Shown: positions 1-12,298 of the stretch, piece after piece | Numbering within the stretch: position 1 is the first letter of the stretch | Layout of the letters: every line of letters starts with the position of its first letter | Notes under the pieces: model-generated | Told to the model about the DNA's origin: nothing | Seen by the model: only the letters and a program-made list of their open reading frames with translations | Database searches by the model: none | DNA from: Liolophura sinensis | Taxonomy: Eukaryota; Mollusca; Polyplacophora; Chitonida; Chitonidae | DNA length: 64,000 nt | Direction: 5' to 3' | Assembly (NCBI RefSeq): GCF_032854445.1 | Contig: NC_088300.1 | Span: 67,804,984 to 67,868,983 of the forward strand | Position numbers and translations under genes: made by a program

Positions 1-285
1 CATGCTACAGACTACCTGGATACCGTACTACATATGGTACTTACATGTATGCCATACTAAACACTACAAACTACCTGGATACCGTAATACATACTTATGC
101 CATACTACACACTACATAGTACCTGGATACCATACTACATGCTTATGCCATACTACACACTATAGAGTACCTGGATACCATACTACATGCTTATGCCATA
201 CTACACACTATAGAGTACCTGGATACCATACTACATGCTTATGCCATACTACACACTATAGAGTACCTGGATAGCGTACTACATA
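1..285. repeat. 48-bp minisatellite
   Basis: About six head-to-tail units with a 48-bp period; the motif TATGCCATACTACACACTAT recurs at about 96, 144, 192 and 240. The window begins inside the array, so it may extend to the left. Because 48 is divisible by three and the unit has no stop in one frame, the plus strand stays open and encodes a 16-residue repeat (core VPGYHTTCLCHTTHY). The frame reflects the repeat and is not evidence of a gene. The first two units are more diverged than the last three, which suggests recent local duplication. Confidence 0.95.
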
Positions 286-1050
286 TCCCACATATCAAAA
301 ATTCATCATAACATAACCATGATTGTTTTGTTTTTATTTACCATGGGAGTAAGCAAAAGACGTGGCAGTAACCCTGGGTAAACAAATTTTAGGTTCATCC
401 AAAACAAACAAAATTTGGGTGTATTACATTAACTACATGTATATACATCTAGGTGCAAAATAAGAGCAGAGAAACTTCTACAGTGTATTATCACGCAACT
501 GTCAGCCTGGCAGTTATTATCCAATCAGTGCTCCAGTTGTGAAGCAAATCTTTCCATCTTTTTCCATTTCTATCAGTTGCACGTGCGTAACCTAGATTCA
601 ATACTTGGCTAAAGAGATTGAGGGTTCTGTATTATTCTGTACACATTCTGTATCATATCTATTCTTAATGTACATGCATTCAGTCAAGCAATCACACGTC
701 ACAGTTTGTGACGGGGGACTGATTTATAAGAGGATACTTCAAGTAAACCGGACACTTATAACTAACTAAAAGCTGCAGCCAAACCAGTCAGAACTGGACT
801 TTACGCTGTGACCTCATTGGTCAGAGAGCTGATCGGCTGTGGCAAAAAACATCGCTGACAGAAGCCAGTGTCAACCGGTTCCTCCAACATATTTATCATT
901 TCTTACGCGTCAAATGTATATATAAATACTTTTCTGTGCATAATATAGTGTAGAGATTTAAACATGTTTCTAGTTAACATGAAGAACAGATAAATATTAC
1001 TGTGAGCAGTAGCTAGAACACACACATATATAGGTATATGTGTGTGTATG

Positions 1051-1054
<4 letters not shown>
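286..1054. other. unique AT-rich DNA, no gene seen
   Basis: No repeat unit, SINE piece or convincing coding frame is visible. A direct TA-rich run begins at the right edge. The stretch holds several TACATGTA-like words typical of the whole window. Confidence 0.6.

Positions 1055-1109
<55 letters not shown>
1055..1109. repeat. (TA)n microsatellite
   Basis: About 27 uninterrupted TA dinucleotides preceded by a short TG/TATG tract. It produces a spurious YIYIYI reading frame on the minus strand. Confidence 0.98.
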
Positions 1110-1111
<2 letters not shown>

Positions 1112-1714
1112 TGTACATCGTAAAAGATAAAGGATCAGGTAAAACCAACTTAAGAATATGAAACGAAACCAAAACATTTTCTAAACATGAATCTTATATG
1201 TTTACTCCAGACTGCTCTGGAGTATAGGCTCAGTTCAACACTCACCTGTGCCTCTCACAAATTAAAAACATGTACCAGTTCGAAATGAACAGAACAACTT
1301 TATACATGTTGTATGACGTTTGTTAAACCAAGGGATGTAACTTCTGCTGTGATAAAGCCAGACCTGGTTCACAAAACACAAGGGAAGTTTATCATCTTGA
1401 TTAGTGATTAATGGAAATCAATTATGACAGAGAATTATATATCTCTGATCAAAACACAGCTGGCATTCAGTTACTATGCTCTTCTGGTACTAAAACTAGA
1501 TCTGGTAGCCCAGGTGTCCTATAGCCACTACAGCCATTTTACAGATTACAACCCAGCTTTACTCTGGCCTGCTGTTGGAGACTTCAGCTTGTCACAGAGT
1601 ATTAATAATTAAAAAAATGAAAAAAAAAAAATAACATAAAGTCGTCTATTTAGGTAATTTACATACGATACCAATACAATTTATGACACCATTTTCTTCA
1701 AATTTATAGTATAT
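1110..1714. other. unique AT-rich DNA, no gene seen
   Basis: No recognisable repeat or conserved coding frame. A 62-codon frame at 1424-1612 has no visible domain and no splice context; I treat it as chance. An A-rich run lies at 1610-1635 next to the array that follows. Confidence 0.55.
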
Positions 1715-3540
1715 GAACATGGAGAGGCAAGGGATGGGGAAGATAGCTATGAGGGAGGAGTAATGATGGGATGGGGAGGATAGCTGTGTGGGAGGAGAAA
1801 TGATGGGATGGGAGAATAGGTGGGTGGGAGGAGTAATGATGGGATGGGGAGGATAGCTGTGTGGGAGGAGAAATGATGGGATGGGAGAATAGGTGGGTGG
1901 GAGGAGAAATGATGGGATGGGGAGGATAGCTGTGTGGGAGGAGAAATGATGGGATGGGAGAATAGGTGGGTGGGAGGAGAGATGATGTGATGGGGAGGAT
2001 ACCTGGGTGGGAGGAGGGAGGATACCTGGGTGGGAGGATACCTGGGTGGGAGGATACCTGGGTGGGAGGAGGGAGGATACCTGGGTGGGAGGAGGATACC
2101 TGGGTGGGAGGAGGATACCTGGGTGGGAGGAGGGAGGATACCTGGCTGGGAGGAGGGAGGATACCTGGCTGGGAGGAGGGATGATGGGGGAGGAGGGATG
2201 ATGGGTGGGAGGAGGGAGGATAGCTGGGTGGGAGGAGGGATGATGGGATGGGGAGGATAGATGGGTGGGAGGAGAGATGATGTGATGGGGAGGATAGCTG
2301 GGTGGGAGAAGAGATGATGTGATGGGAAGAATAGCTGTGTGGGAGGAGAAATGATGGGATGGGAGAATAGGTGGGTGGGAGGAGTAATGATGGGATGGGG
2401 AGGATAGCTGTGTGGGAGGAGAAATGATGGGATGGGAGAATAGGTGGGTGGGAGGAGAGATGATGTGATGGGGAGGATACCTGGGTGGGAGGAGGGATGA
2501 TGGGGGAGGAGGGATGATGGGGTGGGAGGAGGGAGGATAGCTGGGTGGGAGGAGGGATGATGGGATGGGAGGATAGATGGGTGGGAGGAGAGATGATGTG
2601 ATGGGGAGGATAGCTGGGTGGGAGAAGAGATGATGTGATGGGAAGGATAGCTGTGTGGGAGGGGGGAAGATAGGATGGGGAGGATAGCTAGGTGGGAGGA
2701 GAGATGATGTGACGGGGAGGATAGCTGGGTGGGAGGAGATAGCTTGTAATGGGAGGATAGCTGGGTGGGAAGAGAGATGACTTGTAATAGGCAGGGCTGC
2801 TGGGTGGCAGGAGAGATGTCTTGTGATGGGGAGGATAACTGAGTAGGAAGAAAAATGGCTTAATGGGAGGAGAGCTGGTGGGAGGAGAGATGCTATGTGA
2901 TGGGGAGGATAGCTGGGTGGAAGAAGGAATGACTTCTGAGGGGAGTATAGCTGGGTGGAAGGAGGGATGACCTGTGAGGGAAGGATAGCTGGGTAGTAGG
3001 AGGGATGATGTAATGGGGAGGATAGCTGGTTGGGAGTAGGGAGGATGTGATGGGAAAGATAGCTGGGTAGGAGGAGGGACGACAAGATTGAACATTAGCT
3101 GGGTAGAAGGAGGGATGACCTGTGAGGGGAGAATAGCTGGGTGGGAGGAGTGATGACCTGTGAGGGGGAGAATAGCTGGGTGGGAGGAGCGATGACCTGT
3201 GAGGGGAGGATAGCTGGGTGGGAAAATTGATGACTTGTAATTTACATAAGATACCAATACAATTTATAGGAGGAAAGCTGGGTGAAAGAAAGGATGACTT
3301 GTGGTGGGGAAGACAGCTGGGAGGAAGGAAGGATGACTTGTGATGGGGAGGATAGGTGGGTGGGAGGGGGGATTGCTTGTGATAGGGAGGACAGCTGTGT
3401 GAGGTGAGGGATGAGTTGTGATGAAAAGGATATCTGGGTGGGAGAAGGGATGGCTTCTGATGTCTTTTTAATATGGACATAGCTTGGCGAAATTTGGGGG
3501 GAGGCAAAGTTAGAGACAGTGAGGATAGATGGCTGGGACA
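1715..3540. repeat. G-rich minisatellite (about 35 bp and shorter units)
   Basis: About 1.8 kb of tandem units built from GATAGCTGGGTGGGAGGAG and GATGATGGGATGGGGAG. Subtypes: units of about 35 bp near 1740-1980 and 2330-2460, shorter 16-23 bp units (ATACCTGGGTGGGAGG) at 1996-2165, and more diverged units from 2700 to 3440. The plus strand is strongly G-rich with many GGG runs, so the minus strand shows long proline/serine/leucine-rich open frames in more than one phase (the longest, 479 codons, covers 1646-3085). Frames open in several phases of the same strand show that the repeat, not coding selection, explains them. Confidence 0.95.
2171..2197 (+). other. candidate G-quadruplex motif
   Basis: Five runs of three or more G lie within 27 bases, separated by loops of 4-5 bases (GGGAGGAGGGATGATGGGGG, then AGGAGGG). 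This fits the usual G3+N1-7 pattern. Many other parts of the array come close but have only two-base G runs or longer loops. Whether it folds is inference. Confidence 0.6.
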
Positions 3541-4194
3541 GGAATAACTTTAGGAAGGAATCAGGGCATCCGATCTGGGAAAAAGGTGAGTGGAAGGTGG
3601 TTTGACTAGGGATATGCCCAACACCATCATCAAGGAAGTAAAAGCTACAGTATTTTATGGATGCTGTTGTTATGACCAGAGACCTTTTTGTCTTTGATCA
3701 ACACATTCAGAACTTACCAAAAAAGAAATGCATCCTGGAAACAATCTGAATTTTGGTAATTTTAAAAATCCAACCAAGAAATAGTCGACAGCAATATAAA
3801 CAAGACTGAAAAACACGTTCAACCAAAGTGTGACAAGACATTCAACTTAACAAGGCCCCTGGGAAATCTGGCTGCATCAACCAATCAAGACCAGTCATTA
3901 CATGCAACAGGTAATCAAGAAAGTTGTAATAGCGAGGATTCAGTGAAATGACCAGAATGTGATTGCAGCTGGCCTGATGATAGCCACTTGTCCTGGTTGG
4001 TGAAGTCCCCCAAGGCTTTTCTGATCAGGATAATGGTACACTATTACACCAGCCTGAAGGCCTCCTGTCAAGTTGATTTTTGTCCCTGCAGTTGTCACAT
4101 GGACCGTTTTATACAGGGAAATCAACACAGGTATCAATCACAGCTCATTTTACATATGAACGTCTAAAAGTGGTTTTAAAGATGAGTATTACAG
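3541..4194. other. unique DNA between two arrays
   Basis: No recognisable gene. The sequence loses the G-rich periodicity near 3540 and gains the TAGTTTTG periodicity near 4200. Confidence 0.55.
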
Positions 4195-5813
4195 GCATAC
4201 TTTTTTGCAGATGAACTGATATTACCATTAGCTTTGTAGTTGAATATTACACGTAGTTTGTTGAGGCATATTATAGTTAGTAGTATAGATGAAAATTGCA
4301 AGTAGTTCTGTAGCTGAATATGACAGCTGACTTTGTGGATGAATACTCTATGTAGTATGAATATTAAAAGTAGTTTTGTGGATGAACAGTACAGGTAGTT
4401 TTGTGGATGAATAGTACAGGTAGTTTTGTGGATGAACAGTACAGGTAGTTTTGTGGATGAACAGTACAGGTAGTTTTGTGGATGAACAGTACAGGTAGTT
4501 TTGTGTATGAATAGTACAGGTAGTTTTGTGGATAAACAGTACAGGTACACATGTAGTTTTGTGTATGAATAGTACAGGTAGTTTTGTGTATGAATAGTAC
4601 AGGTAGTTTTGTGGATGAATAGTATGGGTAGTTCTGTGGATGAACAGTACAGGTAGTTTTGTGGATGAACAGTACAGGTAGTTTTGTGGATGAACAGTAC
4701 AGGTAGTTTTGTGGATGAACAGTACAGGTAGTTTTGTGGATGAACAGTACAGGTAGTTTTGTGGATGAACAGTACAGGTAGTTTTGTGGATGAATAGTAC
4801 AGGTAGTTTTGTGGATGTATATTACAAGTAGTTTTGTGGATGAATAGTACAGGTAGTTTTGTGGATGAACAGTACAGGTAGTTTTGTGGATGAACAGTGC
4901 AGGTAGTTTTGTGGATGAACAGTACAGGTAGTTTTGTGGATGAACAGTACAGGTAGTTTTGTGGATGAACAGTACAGGTAGTTTTGTGGATGAACAGTAC
5001 AGGTAGTTTTGTGGATGAACAGTACAGGTAGTTTTGTGGATGAACAGTACAGGTAGTTTTGTGGATGAATAGTACAGGTAGTTTTGTGGATGAATAGTAC
5101 AGGTAGTTTTGTGGATGAACAGTACAGGTAGTTTTGTGGATGAACAGTACAGGTAGTTTTGTGGATGAACAGTACAGGTAGTTTTGTGGATGAACAGTAC
5201 AGGTAGTTTTGTGGATGAACAGTACAGGTAGTTTTGTGGATGAACAGTACAGGGTAGTTTTGTGGATGAACAGTACAGGTAGTTTTGTGGATGAAATAGT
5301 ACAGGTAGTTTTGTGGATGTATATTACAAGTAGTTTTGTGGATGAATAGTACAGGTAGTTTTGTGGATGAACAGTACAGGTAGTTTTGTGGATGAACAGT
5401 ACAGGTAGTTTTGTGGATGAACAGTACAGGTAGTTTTGTGGATGAACAGTACAGGTAGTTTTGTGGATGAATAGTACAGGTAGTTTTGTGGATGAATAGT
5501 ACAGGTAGTTTTGTGGATGAACAGTACAGGTAGTTTTGTGGATGAACAGTACAGGTAGTTTTGTGGATGAACAGTACAGGTAGTTTTGTGGATGAACAGT
5601 ACAGGTAGTTTTGTGGATGAAACAGTACAGGTAGTTTTGTGGATGAACAGTACAGGTAGTTTTGTGGATGAACAGTACAGGTAGTTTTGTGGATGAATAG
5701 TACAGGTAGTTTTGTGGATGTATATTACAAGTAGTTTTGTTGCTAAATATTATATGTAGCGCTGTGTATGAATATTACAGACAGTTTGTAAATGAATATT
5801 CTACCTGTGGATC
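4195..5813. repeat. 25-bp minisatellite
   Basis: More than 50 near-identical units with period 25; the core is GTAGTTTTGTGGATGAACAG followed by TACAG. Units are almost identical from 4380 to 5735 and degrade at both edges. Variants with GATGTATATTACAAG recur near 4814, 5316 and 5718, so blocks of about 400-500 bp were themselves copied. Single-base length changes (near 5251, 5292 and 5618) break the period and may be true indels or assembly errors. The short minus-strand frames (TTCTVHPQNYLYC type) come from the repeat. Confidence 0.97.
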
Positions 5814-5880
5814 GCCGATATATTTATAAGTGAAATATTCTTGAGTACGGCATAAAACACCGATCAAATAAATAAATAAA
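5814..5880 (+). mobile_element. SINE 3' tail fragment
   Basis: Matches only the last part of the window's SINE: ATAAGTGAAATATTCTTGAG, then TACGGCATAAAACACCGATC and an (AAAT)n tail. Head and core are absent. It sits in the decayed right edge of the 25-bp array, whose units resume after it, so it is an insertion into the array. Confidence 0.85.
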
Positions 5881-6140
5881 TATTAGACAGTTTTGTGGAT
5901 AAATATTGCAAGAAGTTTTGAAAATGAATAGTATAGGCAGTTTTCAGTATGAATATTATAGATAGTTTTGTAGATAAATATTACATGTACATGTAGTTTT
6001 ATTGTATGTGCAGATAACACCTGTACTTCGGAAAATGGATATCATACACAGAACATGTATTATTTAGTTTATGAATTTGGTTTTCTACATATACATAAAT
6101 GTAGTTTTGTATCAGTATGTTATCTCTATAGTTTTGTACC
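5881..6140. repeat. decayed edge of the 25-bp array
   Basis: Several imperfect TAGTTTTG..GATGAATA units persist after the SINE tail to about 6135. They are far more diverged than the central units, as expected for the older margin of an array. Confidence 0.7.
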
Positions 6141-6240
6141 TAAATACCACACGTGAATTCACACATGGCAATTTTAATAGAAGGGTTGTAGAGTTGGCAA
6201 AGTATCCGGAATAGTTCTATTACCAAGTTTACCAGATGAA

Positions 6241-6483
6241 TAAACTGACCCAGGAGTCTCTCACCAATGCGGTTGCTGTGAGTTGAAGTCCAGCTCATGC
6301 TGGCTTCCTCTCCAGCCTTATGTGGGGAAGATCTTCCAGCAACCTGCGGATGGTTGTGGGTTTCCCCGCGCTCTGCCCGGTTTCCACCCACCATAATACT
6401 GACTGCCGTCGTATAAGTGAAATCTTGAGTATTGAGTAAAACACCAATCAAACAAATAAATAAATAAATAAATAAATAAATAA
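6241..6483 (+). mobile_element. SINE, 5'-truncated, plus strand
   Basis: Starts within the tRNA-like head (GACCCAGGAGTCTCTCACC), keeps the box-B-like region (GAGTTGAAGTCC, one change from the better copies), then the core (GGGAAGATCTTCCAGCAACC; CGGTTTCCACCCACCATAAT) and the 3' signature AAAACACCAATCAAACAAAT with a long (AAAT)n tail. The box A part is missing. Open frames on the minus strand across it are antisense SINE sequence. Confidence 0.9.
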
Positions 6484-7230
6484 CATGAATAAACCGATAC
6501 TAGTATACTTGATAGATCAGATAATCTCATTTCTTTGTCAGGTACTTCTGTATTCAAGCCGACACAATCTTTTCAATTGATCTTTATAGATCTTATTGGT
6601 CTTAACGGGTGGCCTACTGGATACTGGTAATATTTCGATCTCTATGCAGATGTATAGGGCTCACATTCACATCTCTATAATCACATATCATAAGTGCATC
6701 AACAACATCCTTGTATGTACACATACATGTAATCTCGCAGAACTTCACATGTTTTGTGATAACTTAATTAGCATCTTGTGGACACTTTTCAAGTGGATAG
6801 AACCAGTAAAGTTTCTAAATTTTTGAACTCAAACCCAGTTAAAAAAACTGTATCAGTCCCTTTTTCCACATAACTCATGATCCACAAAATTTTCCAGTAT
6901 AATCACAGGAAAACAGAGACAAACTGAACATTAAAATACTTACAAACTTCTCAAACAGATTTAAATATTTTACCATGTATATCAATGACTCAGTCTTGAA
7001 ATTCTGACTCAGTCAAAATTGGTTTTACGTAATTGGCCCCTCAGTTTTCAAGTAGATTAAGCTGCAGGATTCATATAACTGTCACTAGTTGGATGCCAAC
7101 TAATGCTGAAACTCTTGCAATGTTAAACAGTTTCCAGATATGTACCTTACCTCCACCAAGGCCGTGCAATGTTTAAAGCTTATTTACCAGTACCTTAAAT
7201 GTCATCCATGACTACCTTGCCCACTTGTCC
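6484..7230. other. unique DNA, no gene seen
   Basis: AT-rich sequence with no recognised repeat or coding exon. One 76-codon frame at 6596-6826 shows no domain or splice context. Confidence 0.55.
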
Positions 7231-7390
7231 TGATTCTGTGAGTTCTCTTGATTTTAGAAAGGTGTTTTGACGTTTGCTTTGAACATGGAAACATATTCTA
7301 TTGAAAAAGTTTCAGCACCAAAAATAATATTTTGTGACATTTACTTGCCTCTAAAAATGCACTTTTGTAGACAAAATTTGGGGTCATTTT
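7231..7390 (+). repeat. dispersed repeat family B, copy 1
   Basis: Shares blocks with four other places in the window: GATTCTGTGAG..TTTTAGAAAGGTGTTTTGA, then AAAAATAATATTTTGTGACA, then TTTACTTGCCTCTAAAAATG. Order and spacing are kept in the other copies (20528-20775 and 49190-49285 in reverse, 36016-36150 and 37809-37950 forward). No coding capacity or clear terminal repeats are visible, so the class is unknown; a short non-autonomous element is likely. Confidence 0.7.
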
Positions 7391-8924
7391 GGGTTGGTCT
7401 TTCCGAACTATTTCAGGTATAATATCCCAAGGTAAAGAAGATTATCAGGACAGCTTAGAGAGGAGTACCAGCTTAGCGTATCTGTAATAAGTTCTCTATA
7501 TAATGATGATGAAGCCATATAATGCTAGAGTTTTTTGAGCTTCAGTTTGAGCCTCAACAGGATTTCTGATGAGAACTGATGCAAAAATAAACGAAGACCT
7601 AGTTTCCAGCGCTGCCCAAAGACTGGCCAGCTTGTGGCAGTTATAACCTCCTGTTAATGGTGGGAGAGTTGACAGATGAGATATTGATTCATTGCATTTC
7701 ATAACAGATTAGAACTGCCATGAGTATTTCCCTCTATATATATGTACAAACCCATGTTCACCTAAGGAAAAATTTACCGCTCCAAGTTAAGTGGTCCAGA
7801 AATAACCCACCAGGAAATGAGTTCTCCAGTCAGTGCCTCTATGATGGGGATTATGTAAATTAGCTTTGGTGATAGTGGCCTCGACCATGAAAAACAAAAA
7901 CGAATATAGAAAACTTCTTTTGAGAGTGAAAACACACACGCATAAAAGCCGCAATACTAATAATTCAATCTGTATGCAAATTAATAAAAATACTGGATAC
8001 CTTCGCAAAGAATAACTACACTGTTTTGGAAATCAATTCACATTGATCCATGTAGCATGACAAATTGGATTTCAGATGTCTTCAGGGGTTTTAACACTGA
8101 AGATTATTCTCTTTCTCTCTCTATGCATTAGAAGTTCTAGAGATCTGACAGTCAAAAACTTAATATACTTACAGACAAAGGTCGATGATCTCAAAAGAAC
8201 AAAAAAAAAATAGTTATTGTCACTGAAAGCATGACTGTTCCTCTTTCTGTTTATACCGTATACTTCAATCCAGTTTTTAACATGTATTAATTACATTTTT
8301 TTAAAGGAATAAACAGATATATATGTTAATATTTCATTTGTTCTCAGCCAGTAATACTATATATGTGTTAATTACTTGCTATTTGTACAGTAGCATCAAT
8401 AATATGAGTTAAATTGTGAATGTATAAAAGTACATGAACGAAAACACATTCATCCACGTCAAGGTCACAAGATGTGTATATCCTTGTACTTTATACTTAA
8501 CTTCGCTACGGCCTGGAGGTCGTCTATGTGCAGATTTTCATACTCTAAAAAACATAATTCATGCTCAACACTTACAGAAATATTAATGCTATCCATTTGT
8601 ACAAATTTTTGGAAGTTCATTTTTAATCTTAAACCTTGAATGTTAAATAACTTCTATGAACAATGTCAAAGTACTCCCAGAAGATCAAACATTTGTTGAA
8701 AAATTTTTTTTGCTCAAAGTGTTTCCATAATGAAATTTCTAAATGAACTTTCTGTGTAAGCATCCACCATATGCAGAAAATCAATCCAATGGAAAGTATT
8801 TCCTTGTAGAAAGCTATTAAATTCTTAATATCAACATGTTCATTAATTATATGAAGTGTTTCCACTGTTTCTTTATTCACTTTGATGAAGTTGGTGTTAG
8901 TGAATAAAAATGCTGGGAACTTTT
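7391..8924. other. unique AT-rich DNA, no gene seen
   Basis: No repeats or SINE pieces. Short frames near 7496-7702 and 8629-8880 (minus) lack recognisable domains. Confidence 0.5.
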
Positions 8925-9600
8925 CCCAACGATGATTTTAGTGAATAATGGGGTCTTTCTCCAGATAAAGTCAGTAAATGATGCAGCCTTTCTCCAGATG
9001 AAAGCAGTAAATGATGCAGCCTTTCTCCAGATGAAAGCAGTAAATGATGCAGCCTTTCTCCAGATGAAGTCAGTAAATGATGGAGCCTTTCTTCAGATTA
9101 AGTCAGTAAATGATGGAGCCTTTCTTCAGATGAAGTCAGTAAATGATGGAGCCTTTCTTCAGATGAAGTCAGTAAATGATGGAGCCTTTCTCCAGATGAA
9201 GTCAGTAAATGATGGAGCCTTTCTTCAGATTAAGTCAGTAAATGATGCAGCCTTTCTCCAGATTAAGTCAGTAAATGATGGAGCCTTTCTTCAGATTAAG
9301 TCAGTAAATGATGCAGCCTTTCTCCAGATTAAGTCAGTAAATGATGGAGCCTTTCTTCAGATTAAGTCAGTAAATGATGCAGCCTTTCTCCAGATTAAGT
9401 CAGTAAATGATGGAGCCGTTCTCCAGATGACGTAAGTAAATGAAAGAGCCTTTCTCCAGATGAAGTCAGTAAATGATGGAGCCTTTCGCCATATAAAGTC
9501 AGTAAATGATGGAGTCTTTCTCCAGATGAAAGCAGTAAATGATGGAGCCTTTCTCCAGATGAAGTCAGTAAAATGTAGACTGTCTCCAGGTGAAATGAGT
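8925..9600. repeat. 33-bp minisatellite with alternating unit types
   Basis: About 20 units of 33 bp (core GCCTTTCTCCAGATGAAGTC then AGTAAATGATG). Since 33 is divisible by three, the plus strand is open for 167 codons as an 11-residue repeat (AFLQMKSVNDG), and a minus frame is also open over part of it. From about 9225 to 9420 two unit types alternate strictly (GATGCAGCC..CTCCAG and GATGGAGCC..TTCAG), which makes a 66-bp higher-order unit. There is no conserved domain, and no splice signals were recognised flanking it. Confidence 0.95.
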
Positions 9601-12266
9601 GAAGAATGCACCCTGAATTTTCTAATTATTAACAATCATATACCCCGTAAATCAAAGTTTTATATACTGGTAACTATATTACTCTTTGCGAATCCCTTTC
9701 CTGTTGAAATACAATTTTACAAGGAAAAACATTTGTCTGAGTATTTATGCGGTGTACTGATTTCTGGCCAACATTTTTGTTGAAGTGTTTGTTCACAAAT
9801 TAGGAATAACTTTTTCCTGTAATTCCCTCAGATTAATTTTAAGGAGTAAATTCTTATCCATGTAGTTTATTTTATCTTTTTTATCTGCTTATAGCATTTA
9901 TGATGGTGGTTGGATTTATAAATCTGTGCAAAAAAAGGTGGCCCCAATTTTGTTTTGTGGTTTACCTGTGAGCCGGCACTAAAAAATCAAAGAACGAAAT
10001 AAAAATATAATTGGAAATCCTTTCTTTTTCTTTTGTCGGATTCTAATCTTTCACATATTTTTCCTGTTTTTCAAGGCCTTTTTGATTGCACGAACACAAT
10101 GTATGTCTTTAAACAGATCAATATCTGACACAGTCCACCTTTCACACAAATTGATATCACAGCAGCTGATTAGACCAGGTACCAAGTAACACGGTCACTG
10201 GCCCGATTCAAGTTTTTGAAAGGTTTGTCTGAATTTTTGTCAGGTAGGCCTACCTGGCTAAGAAGGGTGGCTTATTTTAAGGCACCCCAAATTTCTTCAT
10301 GCCACCTCAAATGATACCACCATATATCGCTTAATAATTTGAAATCATGGATTCTTGGAGGTTTATTTGCATCAGTGTACTGTACATGTAAATGATTTTA
10401 TAAGTAGTATTGCATGGTGCCATATAGATAGTCAGATGAGGTCAGTCTGGAATGAATGGTTATCTCCTCTTTCTTTTGGAACTCCTTTTTTTTTTTTATT
10501 TTTTGCCATTTACTTTTAACCAACTGGACTGACAGCGTTAATTCCAGGAAGTGTTATGAATGATACAATGTTTCCAGGAAGTTTCCAGAAAAAAACACTG
10601 CATCAAGAGGAGATGACCTCTATCTCAAATCTATCAACAGCCATATAAACTCTATCTACATGTATATATTACCAGTAATCAGTATTTATGATGATGTCAG
10701 TCGACTTATTGGATGAAGACCAAGCAGATAATCACCATCCATCTTATCTTCTCACTCAGCCTGGAATGCATCATTACACTGGCTGAAAATCCATTATCAT
10801 AACGAAGTAATATCAAAACAGTCTCATCACGGACTCTAGCAGTTTCATATTTCACTAATCAAGCCAAATTTACTTTTGACAGATCCTTCATGCTGAAGCT
10901 ACCGCTCAGAGGTTTTGTGCCAATAGATTCATCCAGCTAAGTATCAAGAAAACAAGTACTTTTCAGATTTGCTCATCGCCTTTAATCCAGAAAAAGTTGG
11001 GCACGGCATTAGTTTTCCATTTGCTTTTCAATGTGTTGTCCGCAAGATAATAAATTCATATTAAATACAATTTATCTGGAGTTGGCCAGTGACTCATTCA
11101 ATTACAGCTGAAGCGCATCGTTGGGTGTTGGGTGATCTATCATGGTGTCAGAAAAAGATGACAAGAGTTGGCGAGAACTACCACACCTGATCAATACTAC
11201 CACCACCTAGGCCTCGTGTAAAACATCCAGCCAGAAAACAGCACGGCCATAATACAGTCTGTATCAGAATGACCACCATATTCTGGTCACTGACCACTCA
11301 ACCCTTTGTATCAAAAGGGCATCCCCAGAGCAGAAAAAAATCTCCTGAAAAAGACACACACATACATGTATGTACAATGAATGCAGGATTCTCCACGGAG
11401 TCATTTTTTTGAATTTGGCAGTTTATGTAATCATAAAAATATCCCTGTATTAGATCAGATGACACTGAGACAAGATTCTTCTTGCCTTAAATGGAGTCAG
11501 TCTACATGTAGTTCATTTGAATATGATTAGAAATCAATGTTTGCACATTTTTTTTTTTGCTTTTTAATGTAAAACTGATATTTTCTGTATTAGTTTAGAT
11601 AATAATGCGACTACAGTGAGACATGACAGGTTTCTCCTTGTTCTAAAGTGAATCGCTCTCATTTGCAAGTGATTAGATATTAATTTCTTTATATTTATTG
11701 TTTTCTTTTTTTTTTTTTTTGCTTGTAATGTACAATTGATATTTTCTCTGTGGGGTGCAAAGGCTTGTAACATAAATCAACAGACTGACAGAAGAAACAC
11801 TAATCCATCTGCCTAAATAATATGCATGCTGGCAGCAATAAATCACAACCTGTACTGTATTACTAAAATGAGTAGAAGACAAAGGTATTCATTGCCATTC
11901 TATTGTACATGTAAGTAAACACACACCTGACATAAACATTAGTGAGAAGAAACACTCTGGGAATCATCAACCCTTAACCTTGACTGGGTAGTGTTACTGA
12001 TTTCCCGCTCCTGGATACTAAACAGTAGAGCTACATCTCTGGTTGAATTAAACCAGACCAGAGAAGATTGGCGGAGATCTAGCGATATACTGTGATTTCT
12101 AACCGGGGCTGGAGGTTATTTCCTTGTAAAAACTCATCCTTGTAATGGTTGTGGGACAAATGAAAACACCTGACTACAGAGATAATGGTGATTAATGGAG
12201 AGAGCCTCTGGCACACGGAAATCTTTCTGCCTCCGTGGATAAAACTTATGCACGTTTTGTGACCGA
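9601..12266. other. unique DNA, no gene recognised
   Basis: 2.7 kb without recognised SINE or family A/B copies. T-runs lie at 10487-10505, 11549-11560 and 11706-11720. Short frames have no domains. The part from about 10650 to 11350 is less AT-rich than its surroundings, which could reflect constraint, but nothing specific can be named. Confidence 0.5.

Positions 12267-12290
<24 letters not shown>
12267..12290. repeat. short (TA)n microsatellite
   Basis: Twelve TA dinucleotides followed by ACATGTATAT. Confidence 0.95.

Positions 12291-12298
<8 letters not shown>

Noticed and set aside
1646-3085. 479-codon minus-strand frame rich in Pro/Ser/Leu/His
   Set aside because: It is the reverse of a G-rich minisatellite; more than one phase is open and the reading follows unit length changes. 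No domain or splice context.
8932-9435. 167-codon plus-strand frame with an 11-residue repeat
   Set aside because: A 33-bp tandem unit without a stop explains it; part of the opposite strand is open too.
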